A DNA stretch of 16,136 nucleotides from JBCDBY01 sp039182715 (GTDB taxonomy: Bacteria > Planctomycetota > PLA2): contig JBCDBY010000073.1 of the NCBI GenBank assembly GCA_039182715.1, forward strand, positions 1 through 16,136, read 5' to 3'. The notes beneath the pieces are model-generated. The model searched no databases, was not told the DNA's origin, and saw only the letters and a program-made list of their open reading frames with translations. The stretch's first letter is position 1. Every line of letters begins with the position of its first letter. Positions 12,123-16,136 of this stretch are shown here, piece after piece. Made by a program: the position numbers and the translations under genes.

Positions 12123-14613
12123 AGTCGTTGGGTTTCAGGAACGTGCTGACCGGGGCGTCGGGGTCGATCCCACGAGCGGCGCGGGCCGCGGCGTCGGCGC
12201 CCTCAAGGTCGCCCTGGCGGTGACGCATCGCGGCGAGGCGGACGTGGTGGATCGATTGCGTCGGCTCCAGGATGGTTAGCGCGGCGAGGTGGCGGAGGGC
12301 GTCGTCGGCTTTGCCGGCCCGCAGGCTCAGGGTCGCGGCGTTGGTGCGATAGTCGGCGTTATAGGGCTCGCGGTGCAGGGCGCGCTCCGCGTAGTAGGCG
12401 GCGCGGGCGAGGTCGCCTTGTTGCGCATGCAGGCCGGCGAGCTGGTGGGCGAACGCGCCGGAGAAGGTCTCGACGGCGTCGAGGCGTTCCAGGGCGGCGA
12501 TCGCGGTAGGCAGATCGCCGGTGTCGAGCGCGAGCGTGGCGACGGCGCGGAGCCGCCCCGGGTTGGCCGGCGCGTCGGCCGGGTCGCTGGCCTCGTCGAG
12601 CCCCCAGGCGACGACCTGGTCGTACGCCCAGGCCTTGAAGTCGTCCATGAACGCCTCGGCGGTCATCCCGGCGACGGCCTCGAGCGTCGGGCGGTCGCCC
12701 TGGCCCTCGCGATATCGGTCGAGCATGTCGAGCACGGCCTCCCAGCCGAACCGCAGCTCGATGTACTCGAGCATCCAGTTGGCCTGCGCATAGGCCAGCC
12801 CGCGGTCGGTGGGCTTCTTGGGGCGGACGAACGCCCAGTTGATCTCGTCGAGGCCGAAGAGGTCGTCGGCGGCGAGCGCGGCGGCGAGGAGCCGCTGGGT
12901 CTCGAACGTGCGCCCGGTGAGCTCGACCGACACGGCGCAGGCCTCGGTGAACCAGTGCGGGATGCGGTTGTTGGTCTGCGAGAGGTTGACGGTGTGGACG
13001 AACTCGTGCCGCAGGACGTTGGCGACATCGAAGGTGCCGCGCTGGTGCGGGCCGTCGCGCGGCGGGGTCATGGCGATGACCGGGCCGGTGGCGGCGGCGA
13101 TGGTCCAGATCTCGGGCAGGCCGGCGATGCGGACGCCGAAGTACTGCTCGTCGGGCATGAGGTCGATCTGCGTCTTGACGGACGGCTCGTGCGCGAACTC
13201 GGCGGTCACGTCGGTGTAGAGCGACTCGAGGAGGTCGGGCAGGTCGGCGGCGAGCGCCGCGTCGACGCCGGGCTTGTAGCGGACGACGAAGTGGTCGGTC
13301 TCGATGGTCTCCCAGCCGAGCAGCTCCTCGACGAGGGTGAGCGAGTTGCCCGCGTAGCGGTTGAAGGGGTCGAGGGCGGTGGCGAGGGCGAGCTCGGCGT
13401 GGGCCTGCTCGAGCGTGCCGGCCTGCATGAGCAGCAGGCCGAGCGCGACGCGGGGATTGGCGTCGTTGGGCTGGCGGGAGATGGCCTGCCGGAGGTGGTG
13501 CTCGGCCTGGGGGTACTGGCGGGCGTGCGAGAGCGCCAGGCCGACCTCCAGGTGCCCCAGCGGCGTGCCGGGCGAGAGGCGGTCGATCTCGGCGAGCGTG
13601 TCGGCCAGCAAGTCGGGCTCGTACGCGATGGCGGCCGCGGCGGCCTTGAGCGCCAGCGCCTCGCGGTGCGTCGGGTATCGCTCGATCAACGCGTTGAGCG
13701 ACGAGTCGGCGGCGAGCACCGGTCGCGGGTCTTTCTGGTGGATGAGCGACCGCGTCTCGAGCAGCGCGGCCAGCGGGTGATCGGGCGTGAGCTCGCGGAG
13801 GCGCGCGGTGACGGAAGCGCCGCCGTCGAAGTTGAAGGACTCGACGTTGAGCCGGCCGAGCTCGTACCACGCCTCGGCCTGGGCCGGGTTGAGCGTGAGC
13901 ACCTCGCCGAGCGCTTCGGCGCCGTCTCCGCGATTGTCCTTCTCGGCGAGCAAGCGGCCCTCGACGAGCCGCGGCCGCCAGTCGAGCGGATTGGCCTCGC
14001 GGGCGCGACGGAGCAGGTCGAGGGCGAGCTGGTAGTCGTCCCCGGGCCGGCCTTGCAGGCGGGCGAGCGTGAGGATCGCCTCGGCGGCGTGAGTCAGCCG
14101 CCCGGCGTCGGCGAGCTGCTCTCGGATGAGCAGCCCGCGGATCGGGTCGAGGAGGTCCACGGCGGCGGGGACGTCGTGCAGCGTTTCGTGCGCGTTGGCC
14201 AGCAGGACGCGGGCGTGCAGTTCGTCGGGCGTGGCCGTGTCGAGGGCGGCGAGCGTGCCGGTGAGCAGCTCGATCGTCGTGTCGGGCTCGCCCCGCCGCA
14301 GCGCGGCCTCGGCCCGCGCGACCGGCCGGGCGGTCAGCGCGGGGTCGTCCAGCCGCCACTGCGCCAGCGCGACCTCGGCGGCGAGGCCGGGCTGGCGGAC
14401 CCACGGCGTCATCAGGCTGTTCTCGGCGAAGCGGCCGTGGAACACGCGCATCCGCGCGAGCTCGGCCGGGTCGGTCAGCGGGTCGTTGAGCACGCGCTCG
14501 ACCAGCGGGTTCGGCTCGGGCGCCTGGGCGGGCTCGACCGCCTCGGCCAGGGTCGGCCCCGCCAGCACACTCATCAGGCCCCACCCCCACGCGACACGGA
14601 TTCGGCACTTCAT
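12121..14613 (-). CDS. Exported TPR protein with MA-family gluzincin metallopeptidase domain
   Basis: The 830-residue product starts with a probable signal peptide (MKCRIRVAWGWGLMSVLAGP, then TLAEA, cleavage near residue 25). TPR-like repeats occupy roughly residues 100-430 (for example AEAWYELGRLNVESFNFDGG and YPQAEHHLRQAISRQPNDAN) and again 680-815 (AAYYAERALHREPYNADY). Between them is a peptidase domain. It contains HFVVRYKPG (441-449), then RHEFVHTVN (535-543) with the HExxH zinc motif (H536, E537, H540), and HWFTEACAV (553-561), where E557 is the likely third ligand. This arrangement is that of the MA/collagenase-like peptidase family. Substrate is unknown. It presumably acts in the periplasm. 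The start ATG at 14613 lies 6 nt after a TAAACT box. It is divergent from the class V PLP gene and convergent with the pilin. Confidence 0.85.
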   Translation of the reverse strand: MKCRIRVAWGWGLMSVLAGPTLAEAVEPAQAPEPNPLVERVLNDPLTDPAELARMRVFHGRFAENSLMTPWVRQPGLAAEVALAQWRLDDPALTARPVARAEAALRRGEPDTTIELLTGTLAALDTATPDELHARVLLANAHETLHDVPAAVDLLDPIRGLLIREQLADAGRLTHAAEAILTLARLQGRPGDDYQLALDLLRRAREANPLDWRPRLVEGRLLAEKDNRGDGAEALGEVLTLNPAQAEAWYELGRLNVESFNFDGGASVTARLRELTPDHPLAALLETRSLIHQKDPRPVLAADSSLNALIERYPTHREALALKAAAAAIAYEPDLLADTLAEIDRLSPGTPLGHLEVGLALSHARQYPQAEHHLRQAISRQPNDANPRVALGLLLMQAGTLEQAHAELALATALDPFNRYAGNSLTLVEELLGWETIETDHFVVRYKPGVDAALAADLPDLLESLYTDVTAEFAHEPSVKTQIDLMPDEQYFGVRIAGLPEIWTIAAATGPVIAMTPPRDGPHQRGTFDVANVLRHEFVHTVNLSQTNNRIPHWFTEACAVSVELTGRTFETQRLLAAALAADDLFGLDEINWAFVRPKKPTDRGLAYAQANWMLEYIELRFGWEAVLDMLDRYREGQGDRPTLEAVAGMTAEAFMDDFKAWAYDQVVAWGLDEASDPADAPANPGRLRAVATLALDTGDLPTAIAALERLDAVETFSGAFAHQLAGLHAQQGDLARAAYYAERALHREPYNADYRTNAATLSLRAGKADDALRHLAALTILEPTQSIHHVRLAAMRHRQGDLEGADAAARAARGIDPDAPVSTFLKPND

Positions 14614-14619
14614 GCATCA

Positions 14620-14625
14620 AGTTTA
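14620..14625 (-). promoter_or_regulatory. TANNNT -10 box 6 nt upstream of the TPR/peptidase gene
   Basis: On the minus strand TAAACT is followed by TGATGC and the ATG. TTCACC (14643-14648, minus strand) lies 17 nt upstream and matches TTGACA at four of six positions, making this the best complete promoter in the window. It lies inside the start of the opposite gene. Confidence 0.55.
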
Positions 14626-14629
14626 GGAT
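14624..14629 (+). promoter_or_regulatory. TANNNT -10 box 7 nt upstream of the class V PLP gene
   Basis: TAGGAT is followed by 7 nt and the ATG at 14637. It shares its first TA with the opposite-strand TAAACT box, so the two divergent promoters overlap. AGGA in the box could instead be a ribosome-binding site 8 nt from the ATG. Confidence 0.45.
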
Positions 14630-14636
14630 GCCCGCC

Positions 14637-15815
14637 ATGCTGGGTGAATCGCTGCGACAGCGCTATCCGGCGACGGGCGAGCTGGCGTTCCTCAACCACG
14701 CCGCGGTCGCGCCGATCTCCGCCGACGCGGCCGAGAAGCTGCGGTGGTACGCCGACCAGGCGTCGAGCAAGGCTTACGTCGACGCCGGCTGGTACCGCCA
14801 GATCGATCGCGTCCGTGGGCTGGCCGCCGAGCTGATCGGGGCTCACGACGCCGATGATCCGGCCGCGTACTCCGGCGACGAGATCGCCTTCGTCCCCAAC
14901 ACCTCCACCGGCCTGGCCCTGGTCGCCCAGGGACTGGACTGGCGGGCCGGCGACCGCGTGGTCATCACGGACGTCGAGTACCCGGCCAACCGCTACCCGT
15001 GGGAGCACCTGGCCCGCACGCGCGGCGTCGAGATGGTCGAGGTCGCCCAGCGGGACGACCGGCGGATCCACGCCGAGGACGTGATCGCGGCAATCGACGG
15101 GCGCACACGGGTGGTTTCGCTGTCGAGCGTGCAGTTCGCCAGCGGGCACCGCATCGGATTGCGGGCAATCTCGGATGCGGTGCGCGCGGTCGACGGCTAC
15201 CTGTGCGTCGACGGGATCCAGTCGGTGGGTGTGCTGCCGGTGGATGTCGAGACAGACCGGATCGACTTCCTCGCGGCCGACGGTCACAAGTGGCTGCTCG
15301 GGCCGGAGGGTGCGGGGATCTTCTACTGCCGGCGCGGGCTGACCGAGCGGCTGACGCCGGCGGTGGTGGGCTGGCTGAACATGGTCGACGCGGAGAACTA
15401 CCTCGACTATCGCTACGAGTTTCGGTCGGACGCCAAGCGGTTCGAGCCGGGGACGTGGAACGTGCCGGGCGTGCTGGCGTTGGGGGCGTCGATGCGGCTG
15501 CTGCTGGACACGGGGATCGACGCGGTATGGTCGAGCGTCGAGGCGTTGACGGCCCGGGCGTGCGAGGGTCTATCGAGCAAGGGGTATCGCGTGGTGACGC
15601 CGCGCGACGATCCGGGCGAACGGAGCGGGATCGTGGTGTTCGAGAAGCCGGGCGCGGCCCAGGCCGAGCATCGGCGGATCGCGAATGACCTGGAGAAGCA
15701 AGGCGTCGTGATCGCCCTGCGGGGCGGGCGATTGCGGGTGAGTCCTCACGCGTACAACACCGCCGAGGACATCGATCGGTTGATCGATGGGTTACCGATT
15801 GGTGGAGGAAGATGA
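14637..15815 (+). CDS. Class V aminotransferase-fold PLP-dependent enzyme
   Basis: The 392-residue product has the complete class V fold. It shows NHAAVAP (20-26), PNTSTGLALVAQGL (87-100), the cofactor aspartate in VDGIQSVG (D192), and the PLP lysine in ADGHKWLLGPEG (K218, preceded by H217). The C-terminal end is LRGGRLRVSPHAYNTAEDID. The cysteine-bearing loop of cysteine desulfurases (RTGHHCA type) is absent and replaced by a short LRGG turn. It is therefore unlikely to be a SufS or IscS and more like the isopenicillin-N-epimerase/selenocysteine-lyase-like group of uncertain substrate. ATG 14637 is preferred; ATG 14628 in the same frame would add MPA. The gene is single, between divergent and convergent neighbours, so context gives no pathway. 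Confidence 0.88.
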   Translation: MLGESLRQRYPATGELAFLNHAAVAPISADAAEKLRWYADQASSKAYVDAGWYRQIDRVRGLAAELIGAHDADDPAAYSGDEIAFVPNTSTGLALVAQGLDWRAGDRVVITDVEYPANRYPWEHLARTRGVEMVEVAQRDDRRIHAEDVIAAIDGRTRVVSLSSVQFASGHRIGLRAISDAVRAVDGYLCVDGIQSVGVLPVDVETDRIDFLAADGHKWLLGPEGAGIFYCRRGLTERLTPAVVGWLNMVDAENYLDYRYEFRSDAKRFEPGTWNVPGVLALGASMRLLLDTGIDAVWSSVEALTARACEGLSSKGYRVVTPRDDPGERSGIVVFEKPGAAQAEHRRIANDLEKQGVVIALRGGRLRVSPHAYNTAEDIDRLIDGLPIGGGR

Positions 15816-15848
15816 GCGCGGGGCCCTGCTGGCCGTTGGCTTCACGGG

Positions 15849-16136
15849 TTAATGGTTGTCGGGGATGTAAGGCGGGATGCCGCGCTTGGCGTTCTCGATG
15901 AAGGTGAGAAACTCATCGACGAGGGGGTCGGGGTCGATCTCTTCGCGGCAGCGTTGCACGGCGGCGGCGTTGGTGGCCTTGCTCTCGAAGAAGAGCTTGA
16001 AGGCCTGCTTGAGCGGCTTGATGTGGTCGCGGTAGCCGGCGCGGCGGAGGCCGACGATGTTGAGCGAGCCGACGGAGCGGACGGTGTAGCAGGTGCAGAA
16101 GGGGGGGAAGTCGTGGCCGACGCCCGAGAGGCCGGA
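15849..16136 (-). CDS. lpxA: Acyl-ACP--UDP-N-acetylglucosamine O-acyltransferase, C-terminal fragment
   Basis: This is the last 95 residues of a gene running in from the right edge; the stop is the TAA read at 15849-15851. SGLSGVGHDFPPF corresponds to the last hexapeptide coil and exit of LpxA. It is followed by LNIVGLRRAGYRDHIKPLKQ and AFKLFFES, the helical C-terminal domain (compare VNIEGLKRRGF and AYKLIYRSG in E. coli LpxA), and KRGIPPYIPDNH at the end. LpxA catalyses the first step of lipid A synthesis, so the organism probably makes lipid A or a related outer-membrane lipid. It converges with the class V gene across 33 bp. Confidence 0.88.
   Translation of the reverse strand, partial: SGLSGVGHDFPPFCTCYTVRSVGSLNIVGLRRAGYRDHIKPLKQAFKLFFESKATNAAAVQRCREEIDPDPLVDEFLTFIENAKRGIPPYIPDNH

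Noticed and set aside
12289..14835. Long + strand open frame (848 codons) opposite the TPR/peptidase gene
   Set aside because: The minus-strand frame has a signal peptide, TPRs and a zinc motif; the plus frame has only compositionally biased Gly/Arg/Val sequence.
14637..15815. Cysteine desulfurase (SufS/IscS) assignment for the class V gene
   Set aside because: The C-terminal active-site cysteine loop is missing; LRGGRLRVSPHAYNT replaces it.

Overview
The window is about 16 kb of high-GC, densely coding bacterial DNA with no rRNA or tRNA gene and no recognisable transposase or CRISPR array. The right-hand part (about 8.7 to 16.1 kb) looks planctomycete-like, probably near Phycisphaerae. It holds a pseudopilin with a long leader and a near-H-X9-DG C-terminus, an acidic GroES, an LpxA end and a TPR plus MA-type peptidase. 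The left part (1 to about 8.7 kb) has a HisRS and FtsY of a kind also seen in Planctomycetota and Acidobacteriota. I cannot assign it firmly, and it may come from a second, related organism (see the ftsY finding).

Layout, left half. The end of korA and complete korB (2-oxoacid:ferredoxin oxidoreductase) overlap by 4 bp on the + strand. A stand-alone eboE-like TIM-barrel gene follows on the + strand. It converges on a di-haem cytochrome c peroxidase/MauG-like lipoprotein on the - strand. Next are hisS (-), an almost gene-free 498 bp stretch holding a duplicated palindromic element, an O-antigen-ligase-like membrane protein with TPRs (-), and ftsY (-) overlapping it by 4 bp.

Layout, right half. 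ftsY is divergent from groES (+), followed 17 bp later by aroA (+). Then come a small BamE-like ORF and a type IV pilin-like protein (+), whose ends are made of inverted-repeat arms. A pair of hairpins separates these from a large TPR/peptidase gene (-). That gene shares a 23 bp divergent promoter region with a class V PLP enzyme (+), and the truncated lpxA (-) closes the window.

Three things stand out. First, FtsY carries two P-loops in tandem about 65 residues apart. The two copies are diverged, as if two different ftsY genes had been joined out of register near position 8690, so the window may be chimeric or contain a genuine recombinant gene. Second, six genes have a TANNNT box exactly 6 or 7 nt before the start codon, which suggests leaderless transcription. 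Third, four gene junctions contain inverted repeats whose arms are short-period tandem units (7, 7, 9 and 10 nt). Three of these share related cores, and one encloses a low-GC small gene and supplies the start or stop codons of its neighbours.
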